Assembly: GCA_003161205.1 (NCBI GenBank)
Contig: PMOU01000400.1
Location: 5,290-11,261 of the forward strand
Origin: Actinomycetota bacterium
GTDB taxonomy: Bacteria; Actinomycetota; Actinomycetes; Streptosporangiales; Streptosporangiaceae
Reading direction: 5' to 3'
DNA length: 5,972 bases
The stretch's first letter is position 1, and each line of letters begins with the position of its first letter. Made by a program: the position numbers and the translations under genes. Shown in pieces: positions 1-5,813 of this stretch. Under the pieces are notes generated by a model. It was not told the DNA's origin, did no database searches, and saw only the letters and a program-made list of their open reading frames with translations.

Positions 1-264
1 TTCCCGGCGGCCAACCGTGACCCGGCGCAGTTCGACCGGGCCGGTGAGGTCGTCATCGACCGAGAGGTCAACCGGCACGCCGCGTTCGGCCTGGGCATCC
101 ACCGCTGCGTGGGTTCGCACCTGGCCCGGATGGAGCTCCGGGTCGCCCTCGAGGTATGGCTCGAGCGGATCCCGGCGTTCGCCCTGGAGGACCCCGACGC
201 GGTGACCTGGTCCGCGGGTCAGATCCGCGGCCCGCGCACGCTTCCGCTCCGGATCGCCCGGTAG
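1..264 (+). CDS. Cytochrome P450, C-terminal fragment (5' end outside window)
   Basis: This is the last 87 codons of a cytochrome P450, a heme-thiolate monooxygenase that inserts oxygen using electrons from ferredoxin or flavodoxin partners. The reading frame is open from base 1 and ends at TAG 262-264. The fragment begins with FPAANRDPAQF, the usual stretch ahead of the heme loop in bacterial P450s. It then carries the heme-binding signature FGLGIHRCVG (fragment residues 29-38), whose Cys36 would be the axial heme ligand. The following LARMELRVALEVWLERIP is the L-helix. The ending, with GPRTLPLRI, is typical of soluble actinobacterial P450s. The substrate cannot be inferred because the recognition regions lie upstream. 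No ferredoxin gene follows. The next gene, araA, lies 139 bases downstream and has no evident functional link. Family assignment is secure; the specific function is unknown. Confidence 0.95.
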   Translation, partial: FPAANRDPAQFDRAGEVVIDREVNRHAAFGLGIHRCVGSHLARMELRVALEVWLERIPAFALEDPDAVTWSAGQIRGPRTLPLRIAR

Positions 265-322
265 CACGAAGCCTTTACACGCCAGTTGGAGGGCAGGCAC
301 GAGCATGATGTCACCATGGCCT

Positions 323-338
323 GCTGCGTGTACGCAGC
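323..338. promoter_or_regulatory. Inverted repeat upstream of araA (possible operator or P450 terminator hairpin)
   Basis: Seen directly: arms GCTGCGT (323-329) and ACGCAGC (332-338) are perfect complements separated by GT. The repeat lies 65 bases before the araA TTG codon and 58 bases after the P450 stop. Its compact 16-bp symmetry and position fit an operator for a sugar-responsive LacI- or GntR-type repressor, but no such regulator gene is in the window. As RNA it could form a 6-bp stem with a TGTA loop. There is no following T-run, so a P450 terminator is the weaker alternative. Confidence 0.35.
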
Positions 339-392
339 CACCCGGCGAGATACCTCACCGGTGTGGCCCAGTCACGCGACCCGCGAATTCTT

Positions 393-398
393 AGGAGA
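393..398 (+). promoter_or_regulatory. Ribosome binding site of araA supporting its TTG start
   Basis: AGGAGA lies 5 bases before TTG at 404, an ideal spacing. The next in-frame ATG is at codon 38, inside the conserved N-terminal fold, so this site effectively fixes the rare TTG start. Confidence 0.75.
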
Positions 399-403
399 CG
401 ACG

Positions 404-1918
404 TTGAGCGAACAAGAGGCAAGCCTGGAATGCTGGTTCCTGACCGGCAGCCAGGCACTGTACGGAGAGGAAACGCTGCACCAGGTCGCGGAGCAGTCAC
501 GCCAGATCGTGGCCATGCTGGAAGACGGTCCCGAGATCAGCATCCGGCTGGTGTGGAAACCGGTGCTGACCGGCGCGGACGAAATCCGCCGGCTCTGCCT
601 CGACGCGAGCGCGTCGGACAACTGCGTCGGCGTGATCGCCTGGATGCATACCTTCTCCCCGGCCAAGGCCTGGATCGCCGGCCTTGAGGCCCTGCGCAAG
701 CCGCTGCTGCACTTTCACACCCAGGTCAACGTGTCGTTGCCGTGGGACCAGATCGACATGGACTTCATGAACCTCAATCAGGCGGCTCACGGGGACCGGG
801 AGTTCGGCTACATCGAGACCCGCATGGGGGTGCTCCGCAAGACGGTGGCGGGTCACGCCACCGATCCGGAGGTCCGGTCACGGATCGGGGCGTGGACCCG
901 GGCCGCACGGGGACTGCACGCCGCGCGCGGCATGCGGATGGCGCGCTTCGGTGACAACATGCGCGACGTCGCCGTCACCGAAGGAGACAAGGTCGAGGCG
1001 CAGATCAAGCTCGGCATCTCGGTCAACACCTATGGCGTCAACGATCTGGTGGCCGCGGTGGACCGCGCGTCGAAGGAGGAGGTCGACGCGATCGCCACTG
1101 AATACGAGCGACGCTACGTCGTTGCCGCCGAGCTCGCCGTCGGCGGCGCGCGGCACGAATCGCTGCGCGACGCCGCCCGGATCGAAGTCGGGCTGCGGAA
1201 TTTCCTCGCCGACGGCGGCTTCAGCGCCTTCACGACCAACTTCGAGGACCTCGGCGGACTGCGGCAGCTCCCGGGGATCGCCGTGCAGCGGCTGATGGCC
1301 GACGGCTATGGATTCGGCGGCGAGGGTGACTGGAAGACGGCCGCGCTGCTGCGAATCTTCAAGGTGATGGCCGACGGCCGGCCCGGGGGAACCTCGTTCA
1401 TGGAGGATTACACGTACCATCTCGGGCCCGGCGAACCGAAGGTCCTCGGCGCGCACATGCTGGAGGTGTGCCCCAGCCTGGCTGCCCGCACGCCGACCTG
1501 CGAGATCCACCCCCTCGGTATCGGCAACCGGGACGACCCGGTTCGTCTGGTGTTCGACGCCGCACCCGGCCCGGGATTCAAGGTCGGGCTGCTGGATCTT
1601 GGTGACCGGTTGCGGCTGGTAGCCAACGACGTCGAGGTCGTGGCCCCGGACGCCCCGCTGCCGAAGCTGCCCGTCGCCCGTGCCGTGTGGACAACGGCGC
1701 CGGACTTCACCACCGCCGCCGAGTGCTGGCTCACCGCCGGAGGCCCGCATCACACCGTCCTGAGCACGGCGGTCGGCACGGAGGCGCTCGAGGATTTCGC
1801 CGTCATGACGGACATCGAGCTGGTCCGTATCGACCAGTCGGCCACCAGGTCGGGATTCATGCACATGCTGCGCTGGAACCAGGCCTACTACCGCCTCGCC
1901 CAGGGAAGGGCCTGGTGA
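404..1918 (+). CDS. araA: L-arabinose isomerase
   Basis: It interconverts L-arabinose and L-ribulose in the cytoplasm, the first step of bacterial arabinose catabolism; the family uses Mn2+ and forms hexamers. The 504-residue product is close to the 500 residues of E. coli AraA and aligns along its whole length as I recall that sequence. Shared blocks include [15 protein letters not shown] (11-25), [10 protein letters not shown] (82-91), [19 protein letters not shown] (112-130), [17 protein letters not shown] (181-197) and [12 protein letters not shown] (307-318). The metal/catalytic residues known in E. coli (Glu306, Glu333, His350, His450) correspond to Glu307, Glu334 in SFMEDYTYH, His351 in HMLEVCP, and the His449/His450 pair in GGPHHTV. 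No catalytic residue is missing, so the enzyme should be active. It starts at TTG behind a good AGGAGA site. araD follows after 7 bases and is almost certainly co-transcribed. No L-ribulokinase gene lies alongside, which is unusual. Confidence 0.97.
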   Translation: MSEQEASLECWFLTGSQALYGEETLHQVAEQSRQIVAMLEDGPEISIRLVWKPVLTGADEIRRLCLDASASDNCVGVIAWMHTFSPAKAWIAGLEALRKPLLHFHTQVNVSLPWDQIDMDFMNLNQAAHGDREFGYIETRMGVLRKTVAGHATDPEVRSRIGAWTRAARGLHAARGMRMARFGDNMRDVAVTEGDKVEAQIKLGISVNTYGVNDLVAAVDRASKEEVDAIATEYERRYVVAAELAVGGARHESLRDAARIEVGLRNFLADGGFSAFTTNFEDLGGLRQLPGIAVQRLMADGYGFGGEGDWKTAALLRIFKVMADGRPGGTSFMEDYTYHLGPGEPKVLGAHMLEVCPSLAARTPTCEIHPLGIGNRDDPVRLVFDAAPGPGFKVGLLDLGDRLRLVANDVEVVAPDAPLPKLPVARAVWTTAPDFTTAAECWLTAGGPHHTVLSTAVGTEALEDFAVMTDIELVRIDQSATRSGFMHMLRWNQAYYRLAQGRAW

Positions 1919-1919
1919 G
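1914..1919 (+). promoter_or_regulatory. Ribosome binding site of araD overlapping the araA stop codon
   Basis: GGTGAG sits 6 bases before the araD ATG at 1926 and contains the araA stop TGA (1916-1918). This placement suggests that ribosomes finishing araA promote araD translation. The site is only moderately strong on its own. Confidence 0.5.
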
Positions 1920-1925
1920 CAGCTC

Positions 1926-2663
1926 ATGCTAGAAGCGCTGCGCGAGGAGGTCTTCCGGGCCAACCTCCTGCTGCCGAGCTACGGGCTCGTGACTCTCACC
2001 TGGGGCAACGTCAGCGGGATTGATCGTGACCAAGGTCTGGTGGTGATAAAGCCGAGCGGTGTCCCTTACGCTGACCTGACCGCGGGCGATCTCGTGGTCG
2101 TAGACCTGGACGGCGCTGTCGTCGAAGGCGACCTCCGCCCGTCCAGCGACACTGACACGCACCTCGTGCTGTACCGGAGCTTCCCCGAACTCGGGGGCGT
2201 CGTGCACACGCACTCCACCCACGCCACGGCGTTCGCTCAGGCTGGAAGAGAGATTCCGCTTCTGGGCACCACCCACGCGGACCTGTCACCGCTCGCCGTG
2301 CCGGTCGCCCGCGAGCTCACCGAGGCCGAGGTCCGCGACGCTTACGAGGAAGCCACCGGGCACATCCTCATCGAGGCCGTACGCGAAGCTGGCACCGGCA
2401 AGATGCCGGCCGTGCTCGCCCCGGGCCACGGTCCCTTCACGTGGGGCCATGACCCGCTGGGTGCGGTAGAAAATGCCGTCACTCTCGAAGAAGTGGCCCG
2501 CATGGCGCTGCTGACGCTGGCCCTGCGTCCAGACGTGCCTTCGCTGGCCGGTCACATCAGGGACAAGCACTACGCCCGTAAGCACGGTCCGGCTGCCACC
2601 TACGGCCAGGCCAGCACCGGCGAGGCTCGCACCGGCGAGGCCCGCACCGGCCGGGATCAGTAG
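1926..2663 (+). CDS. araD: L-ribulose-5-phosphate 4-epimerase
   Basis: It converts L-ribulose 5-phosphate to D-xylulose 5-phosphate by retro-aldol cleavage at a metal centre (class II aldolase/adducin fold), feeding arabinose carbon into the pentose phosphate pathway. The product has 245 residues; E. coli AraD has 231. Matching blocks are LVTLTWGNVSG (21-31), IKPSGVPY (41-48), SSDTDTHL (73-80), GGVVHTHSTHAT (90-101), GTTHAD (114-119), GHGPFTWG (167-174) and KHYARKHG (214-221). By position the metal ligands are His94, His96 and His168, with Asp75 nearby. Asp119 and Tyr226 match the E. coli catalytic Asp120 and Tyr229. E. coli AraD ends at the YGQ motif, whereas here 17 residues follow, built from a TGEAR repeat. 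The paralogous UlaF/SgbE epimerases act on the same substrate, but linkage to araA favours AraD. The gene converges on the FUSC-like gene with 10 bases between stops. Confidence 0.95.
   Translation: MLEALREEVFRANLLLPSYGLVTLTWGNVSGIDRDQGLVVIKPSGVPYADLTAGDLVVVDLDGAVVEGDLRPSSDTDTHLVLYRSFPELGGVVHTHSTHATAFAQAGREIPLLGTTHADLSPLAVPVARELTEAEVRDAYEEATGHILIEAVREAGTGKMPAVLAPGHGPFTWGHDPLGAVENAVTLEEVARMALLTLALRPDVPSLAGHIRDKHYARKHGPAATYGQASTGEARTGEARTGRDQ
2614..2655 (+). repeat. 15-bp tandem repeat encoding the AraD C-terminal tail
   Basis: Two copies of GCACCGGCGAGGCYC (2614-2628 and 2629-2643, differing at one base) are followed by a partial third copy GCACCGGCCGGG (2644-2655). In the araD frame they encode STGEA, RTGEA, RTGRD. 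They begin just after the YGQ motif at which E. coli AraD ends, so they extend the protein beyond its conserved fold. Replication slippage is the simplest origin. Confidence 0.85.
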
Positions 2664-2673
2664 CGGGCAGCGG

Positions 2674-3072
2674 TCAGGCAGTCTCGGGCCCGGCGGAGTC
2701 GAGCGAGCGGCCGATCTCGGCCAGGATCCGCTGGCTCATCGCCAGCGTGATCCCGAAGGTGAGCCACTGTGCGGGGTCGTTGCCCCACCGGAAGTGGCTG
2801 ACGGCCAGGGCCGCTACCACTCCGAGTACTACTCCGGCCACGCGCTGGAAGGCCCGCGACAGGGAGTCGTAGACGGTCGGCTGGACCACCAGGAGCACGG
2901 CGAGCGGTGCGAAATACGGCCGGCTGTGCGGATCGGCCGCCAGGGCCGCCAGCCAGGCGAGCCCGGCGGCGATCGCGGTCTTCGCCGCGAGGAGCACCTG
3001 ATGGCGCGTGACGAGCCCGGGTGTGAACCTCCCGGGCGACCAGGACACGAGTGCGGGGCGCCACCTTCTCAT
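2674..3072 (-). CDS. FUSC-like (aromatic acid exporter type) membrane protein, apparently truncated
   Basis: The 132-residue protein resembles the N-terminal membrane part of FUSC/aromatic-acid-exporter proteins. A basic N-terminus (MRRWRP) is followed by hydrophobic segments at about 27-46, 54-68 and 77-95, and a weaker one at 103-113. The stretch YFAPLAVLLVVQPTVYDSLS (53-72) followed by AFQRVAGVVLGVVAAL (74-89) is the family's hallmark. Full-length family members are usually several hundred residues with more membrane segments and a cytoplasmic domain; here the protein stops at ...SLDSAGPETA. I checked the other frames downstream and found no continuing membrane-like sequence, so a simple frameshift is unlikely. 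The ATG start has AAGG (reverse strand, 3080-3083) 7 bases upstream. It lies 54 bases after the TetR gene in the same direction, so co-transcription is possible. It may be a decayed remnant or a genuine short homologue. Transport activity should not be assumed. Confidence 0.65.
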   Translation of the reverse strand: MRRWRPALVSWSPGRFTPGLVTRHQVLLAAKTAIAAGLAWLAALAADPHSRPYFAPLAVLLVVQPTVYDSLSRAFQRVAGVVLGVVAALAVSHFRWGNDPAQWLTFGITLAMSQRILAEIGRSLDSAGPETA

Positions 3073-3126
3073 AGGGGTACCTTTTCAGGATCCGGCCCGC
3101 CTGACCCGCCGGCCCCGCTAGACGCG

Positions 3127-3804
3127 TCAGTCGGCCGTGGCCCGGCCCCCGCCGCCCGCCGGGGCCAGCTCCGCCAGCTGCCGGGCGGACAGCGGCGGTG
3201 TCCTGCTGACCGGCCCGGTGGCGCGCAGGCCGGCCAGCTGGATATCGAGGAACCGCGGCCACGCCCCGGCCGCGGCCGGGCCGGCCGCCTCCACCAGCCC
3301 GCGCATCGCCCAGACCAGCACCAGGACGTCGCCGCCGGTAACACCCGGGTTCACCGTGCCCGCCGCTCGGGCGCGAGCGGTGAGCTCGTCGATGGCGGCT
3401 CGGATCCGGTGCGCGGTGGCGTCGTCGGTGTGTCGCGCCAGGAGCAGGCTCGCGTACCGCGCGTGGTCGGCGAAAGACTGGCCCAGGGCCCGCAGCAGCT
3501 CTTCAAGACCGTGCCCGTCGGCGCGCGTCAGCGCCTGTTCGGTCGCGAGAAGGATCTGCTCCAGCGCCAGCTGCAGCAGTTCGTCGATGAGGGCGTCCTT
3601 GCTGGCGAACCGGCGGTACACGGTGCCCACGCCCACGCCCGCCCGGGCGGCGATCTCCTCCATGCAGGCGTCGGCGCCGGACTCGCCGAGCACCTCGTGC
3701 GCGGCGGCGAGGACGCGGTCATGATTGCGCCGTGCGTCGCGCCGGGTGCCCGGCGGCCGGTGCCTGACCGCGCCTGACGGCGAAGACGGGCCGGTCACGG
3801 TCAC
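3127..3804 (-). CDS. TetR/AcrR-family transcriptional regulator
   Basis: This 225-residue, probably dimeric one-component repressor has an N-terminal TetR DNA-binding domain after a basic 30-residue lead (RHRPPGTRRDARRNHDR). Helix 1 begins at NHDRVLAAAHEVLGESG. The helix-turn-helix is MEEIAARAGVGVGTVYRRF (48-66), followed by SKDALIDELL (68-77), a standard TetR pattern. The remaining helices form a ligand-binding and dimerisation domain of the type common in actinomycetes; the ligand is unknown. The tail (about 197-225) is Pro/Ala/Gly-rich and likely disordered. The GTG start at 3804-3802 overlaps the exporter stop by 4 bases (GTGA), showing translational coupling; a second in-frame GTG two codons later is an alternative start. 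Linkage makes the exporter the obvious target and suggests autorepression through the inverted repeats at 5281-5330. Confidence 0.92.
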   Translation of the reverse strand: MTVTGPSSPSGAVRHRPPGTRRDARRNHDRVLAAAHEVLGESGADACMEEIAARAGVGVGTVYRRFASKDALIDELLQLALEQILLATEQALTRADGHGLEELLRALGQSFADHARYASLLLARHTDDATAHRIRAAIDELTARARAAGTVNPGVTGGDVLVLVWAMRGLVEAAGPAAAGAWPRFLDIQLAGLRATGPVSRTPPLSARQLAELAPAGGGGRATAD

Positions 3805-5264
3805 TCGCTCTTGTCCCCGACGATCGTCCCGCCGGGCACCATGGCCAGCTCGGCGTGCTCCGGCTCGCCGGCCATCCGGCGCAGGCCCCGCGCCGACGGG
3901 ATCAGCAGGCCGGCCAGCGCGGCCAGCACCAGCGCGGCGGCCAGCACCGCGAACCCGATCGTGTAACCGGCCTCCTTCGGCAGCCCGGACGGCTCGAGCC
4001 GGGAGGTGACGATGCTGGCCATCGCGGCCGCGCCGATGCTGCCGCCGATCGTCCGGATGTTCGCGTTCATGCCGCTCGCCACACCTGTCTGCGAGGCCGG
4101 CACCGCCGCGACGACCAGCGCGGACATGGCCGAGAAGGCCAGCCCGAACCCGACGCCCATGATGGCGCTGGACAGGTAGATCTCCCCCTCATGCCCGTGG
4201 GCGAAGGCCAGGATGCCCATGGCCACGGCCCCGGTCAGGCAGCCGGCCACGACCAGGACCTTCCCGCCGGCCCAGCGGGTGAGCCGACCCGCGAACATGC
4301 CCACGGCGAACATGGTGACGGCCGAGGGCAGCAGCATCAGCCCGGACCGGGTGATGCTCGCGCCAAACCCGTATCCCGCGGCCGTGGGCGTCTGCACGAA
4401 CTCCGGCAAGAAGGCGAACGTCGCGTACATCCCCATGCCGATCAGCAGGGCGACCAGGTTGTTCGTCCACACGCCCGGCCGCCGCATCATCTTCATGTCG
4501 ATCAGCGGCGTGGCCGCCCGCAGCTCGGCGACCATCCAGCCCGCGGCGAGCACCACCGCCCCGGCCAGCAGGCCGATCACCCGGCCGGAGCCCCAGCCCC
4601 AGTCCGGCGCCTCGCTGAGCGCGACCAGCAGCGCGACCAGCCAGGCGGACAGCAGCACGGCCGGCAGCCAGCTGATCCGCCCCGCGGTCCGCACCGGTGA
4701 CTCGGGCACGAACAGCACCGCGGACACGGCGGCGATGACCGTGAGAATCATCGGCAGCCAGAACAGCCAGTGGTAGTCCAGCAGGTCCACGATCGGGCCC
4801 GCCAGGACGATGCCCAGGCCCGCCCCGACCGCGAGCAGCGACGCGAGAGCCCCGACCGCGCCGGTCACTTTCTCCGCCGGGAACTCATCCCGGATGATCC
4901 CGAACGCGACCGGGATCATCCCGCCGCCGGCCCCCTGGATCACCCGCGCCGCGATCATGACGCCGATGGAAGGCGCGAGTGCCGCCAGCAGCGAACCCGC
5001 CGCCAGCGCGATCAGCGTGGCGACGAAGACCCGCTCCTTGCCGGTCATGTCGCCGACCCGTCCCAGGATCGGCGTCATGATCGACGCCGACAGCAGGTAC
5101 GCGGTGAGGACCCAGGTGGCGGTGCCCTGGCTGGTGTGCAGCTGATGCTGCAGCGTCGTCAGCACCGGCACCACCAGCGACTGCAGCAGCGCGAACGCCG
5201 CGACGCCCACGGACAGCACCGCGAACGTCACCCGGTAATGCGCCCGCCGACTGTCCATTGCCAC
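3801..5264 (-). CDS. MFS drug/metabolite exporter, EmrB/QacA (DHA2) type
   Basis: This 487-residue inner-membrane transporter is predicted to export a small molecule in exchange for protons. Its length and hydrophobic pattern fit the 14-segment DHA2 group. The first segment is about residues 11-36. Motif A is LGRVGDMTGKERVF (67-80) with Asp72 in the loop between segments 2 and 3. Motif B is RVIQGAGGG (107-115) with Arg107. A motif-C-like segment, antiporter-associated, is GIVLAGPIVD (151-160). A conserved late segment is SGMNANIRTIGGSIGAA (397-413). The C-terminus from about 457 is cytoplasmic. Two starts are possible: GTG at 5264, preceded by a G-run 5 bases upstream, or ATG at 5258 two codons later; I prefer GTG on spacing. 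The stop overlaps the TetR start, so the pair is an operon, likely repressed by that TetR. The substrate cannot be named from sequence. Confidence 0.93.
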   Translation of the reverse strand: MAMDSRRAHYRVTFAVLSVGVAAFALLQSLVVPVLTTLQHQLHTSQGTATWVLTAYLLSASIMTPILGRVGDMTGKERVFVATLIALAAGSLLAALAPSIGVMIAARVIQGAGGGMIPVAFGIIRDEFPAEKVTGAVGALASLLAVGAGLGIVLAGPIVDLLDYHWLFWLPMILTVIAAVSAVLFVPESPVRTAGRISWLPAVLLSAWLVALLVALSEAPDWGWGSGRVIGLLAGAVVLAAGWMVAELRAATPLIDMKMMRRPGVWTNNLVALLIGMGMYATFAFLPEFVQTPTAAGYGFGASITRSGLMLLPSAVTMFAVGMFAGRLTRWAGGKVLVVAGCLTGAVAMGILAFAHGHEGEIYLSSAIMGVGFGLAFSAMSALVVAAVPASQTGVASGMNANIRTIGGSIGAAAMASIVTSRLEPSGLPKEAGYTIGFAVLAAALVLAALAGLLIPSARGLRRMAGEPEHAELAMVPGGTIVGDKSE

Positions 5265-5280
5265 GAAGACCCCCCCGAAC

Positions 5281-5296
5281 CGGAACCGCGCTTCCG
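5281..5296. promoter_or_regulatory. Candidate TetR operator, exporter-proximal copy
   Basis: CGGAA (5281-5285) and TTCCG (5292-5296) are perfect complements around CCGCGC, giving a 16-bp site with only one mismatched pair. It starts 17 bases upstream of the exporter GTG and falls at or just after the expected transcription start. It shares 11 of 16 bases, including both outer pentamers, with the site at 5315-5330. Confidence 0.6.
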
Positions 5297-5302
5297 CTCA
5301 AC

Positions 5303-5308
5303 AGCATA
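5303..5308 (-). promoter_or_regulatory. Possible -10 hexamer for the exporter-TetR operon
   Basis: Read on the minus strand this is TATGCT, matching the TAnnnT core of sigma-70-type -10 elements. It lies between the two CGGAA...TTCCG sites, so either bound repressor would block RNA polymerase. No good -35 hexamer is visible at 16-18 bases, which is common in actinomycetes. Confidence 0.4.
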
Positions 5309-5314
5309 CCAAAA

Positions 5315-5330
5315 CGGAATCCGCATTCCG
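5315..5330. promoter_or_regulatory. Candidate TetR operator, distal copy
   Basis: CGGAAT (5315-5320) and ATTCCG (5325-5330) are perfect 6-base complements around CCGC, the most symmetric site in the window. Size and position suit a TetR-family dimer. It covers the spacer/-35 area of the putative exporter promoter and is offset 34 bp from the second copy. Confidence 0.65.
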
Positions 5331-5348
5331 GCCACCAGGGCAGGCCGG
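5328..5348 (-). terminator. Possible stem-loop terminator after the PPOX gene
   Basis: CCGGCC (5328-5333) and GGCCGG (5343-5348) pair as a six-G:C stem with a 9-base loop, starting 5 bases past the PPOX stop. There is no U-tract, as is often the case for proposed actinomycete terminators. It overlaps three bases of the distal operator. Short all-GC stems also arise by chance in such DNA. Confidence 0.3.
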
Positions 5349-5353
5349 GCCCG

Positions 5354-5743
5354 CTACCCGTTCTCGACGATGCGGGTCGGGTGCAGCGTGATCACCACCC
5401 GGTCCTGCGTCGGGGCGGGGAAGTGTTCCAGGTCCGTGCCGTACAGGTGCAGGAGCCGCTGGAGGAACTCCAGGTCCGGATCGTCGGTGATCTCGGCGGT
5501 GGCCCGCACCTCCAGCGTCCGGTACGGGTTCTGCGGGTCGATCACGAACAGCGTCACCTGGGGGTGGGCGAGCAGGTTCTTGTATTTCTGCCGGCTCTTG
5601 TGCAGCGAGGTGCGCACGACGTCGCCGTCGAGCATCGCCCAGATGGCCGTCACCTGGGGCTGCCCGTCGGCGCCGACGGTGGCGAGGGCCACCGTGTGCG
5701 GGGTTTCCAGCAGGTCGCGGTGGCTGGCGGAGATGACGGGCAC
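5354..5743 (-). CDS. PPOX-class probable F420-dependent (or FMN-binding) protein
   Basis: This 129-residue protein has the split-barrel fold of the pyridoxamine 5'-phosphate oxidase superfamily, close to the mycobacterial Rv1155-like group (about 147 residues), which binds F420 or flavin and reduces or oxidises small molecules. Family features are the opening LLETPHTVALATVGADGQPQVTAIW (barrel strands 1-2, about residues 11-35), a strand pair at LDGDVVRTSL (38-47), and the signature SRQKYKNLLAHPQVTLFV (50-67), whose basic residues contact cofactor phosphate in relatives. A later strand is RTLEVRATAEITDD (75-88). The GTG start at 5743 is supported by GAAAGG (reverse strand, 5751-5756) 7 bases upstream. 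Neighbours are a BBE-type oxidoreductase 70 bases upstream and an exporter 89 bases downstream. Cofactor choice (F420, FMN or heme) is inferred from family and host type. The physiological substrate is unknown. Confidence 0.88.
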   Translation of the reverse strand: MPVISASHRDLLETPHTVALATVGADGQPQVTAIWAMLDGDVVRTSLHKSRQKYKNLLAHPQVTLFVIDPQNPYRTLEVRATAEITDDPDLEFLQRLLHLYGTDLEHFPAPTQDRVVITLHPTRIVENG

Positions 5744-5813
5744 GCGGAGGCCTTTCTCGAGGCGGATGACGGTCAGGCCGGCACCTACGCTAGCGCCCCA
5801 GGTGACCCGCGAG

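Larger units (their letters stand above)
265..403 (+). other. Intergenic leader between P450 and araA
   Basis: These 139 non-coding bases should hold the araA promoter if the arabinose genes are transcribed separately from the P450. They contain the inverted repeat at 323-338 and the araA ribosome binding site near the 3' end. TTTACA at 274-279 resembles a -35 hexamer, but no convincing -10 sits at the right distance, so I do not call a promoter. Short open frames crossing this region run into araA in another frame and lack support. Confidence 0.5.

Noticed and set aside
274..303. TTTACA (274-279) as the -35 of an araA promoter
   Set aside because: No acceptable -10 hexamer occurs 16-18 bases downstream, so the match is likely chance.
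878..1963. A 361-codon open frame on the minus strand opposite araA
   Set aside because: It is antisense to a full-length, strongly conserved AraA. The translation has no recognisable family, and long antisense frames are expected opposite GC-rich coding sequence.
2657..3262. A 201-codon minus-strand frame through the FUSC gene that might restore a longer FUSC protein by frameshift
   Set aside because: Read past the FUSC stop region, this frame gives Arg/Pro/Asp-rich sequence, not membrane segments, so it does not complete the family fold.
2794..3777. A 327-codon + strand frame crossing the FUSC and TetR genes
   Set aside because: It spans two well-supported minus-strand genes and the gap between them, with no domain-like content.
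3855..4700. A 281-codon + strand frame rich in Gln, His, Gly and Arg opposite the exporter
   Set aside because: Its low-complexity hydrophilic composition is the mirror of membrane-protein codons. The MFS frame on the other strand has clear family motifs.
5787..5795. CGCTAGCG palindrome and TAGCGT -10-like hexamer in the gap upstream of the PPOX gene
   Set aside because: An 8-bp palindrome in GC-rich DNA is weak evidence, and there is no matching -35, so no promoter or operator is called.
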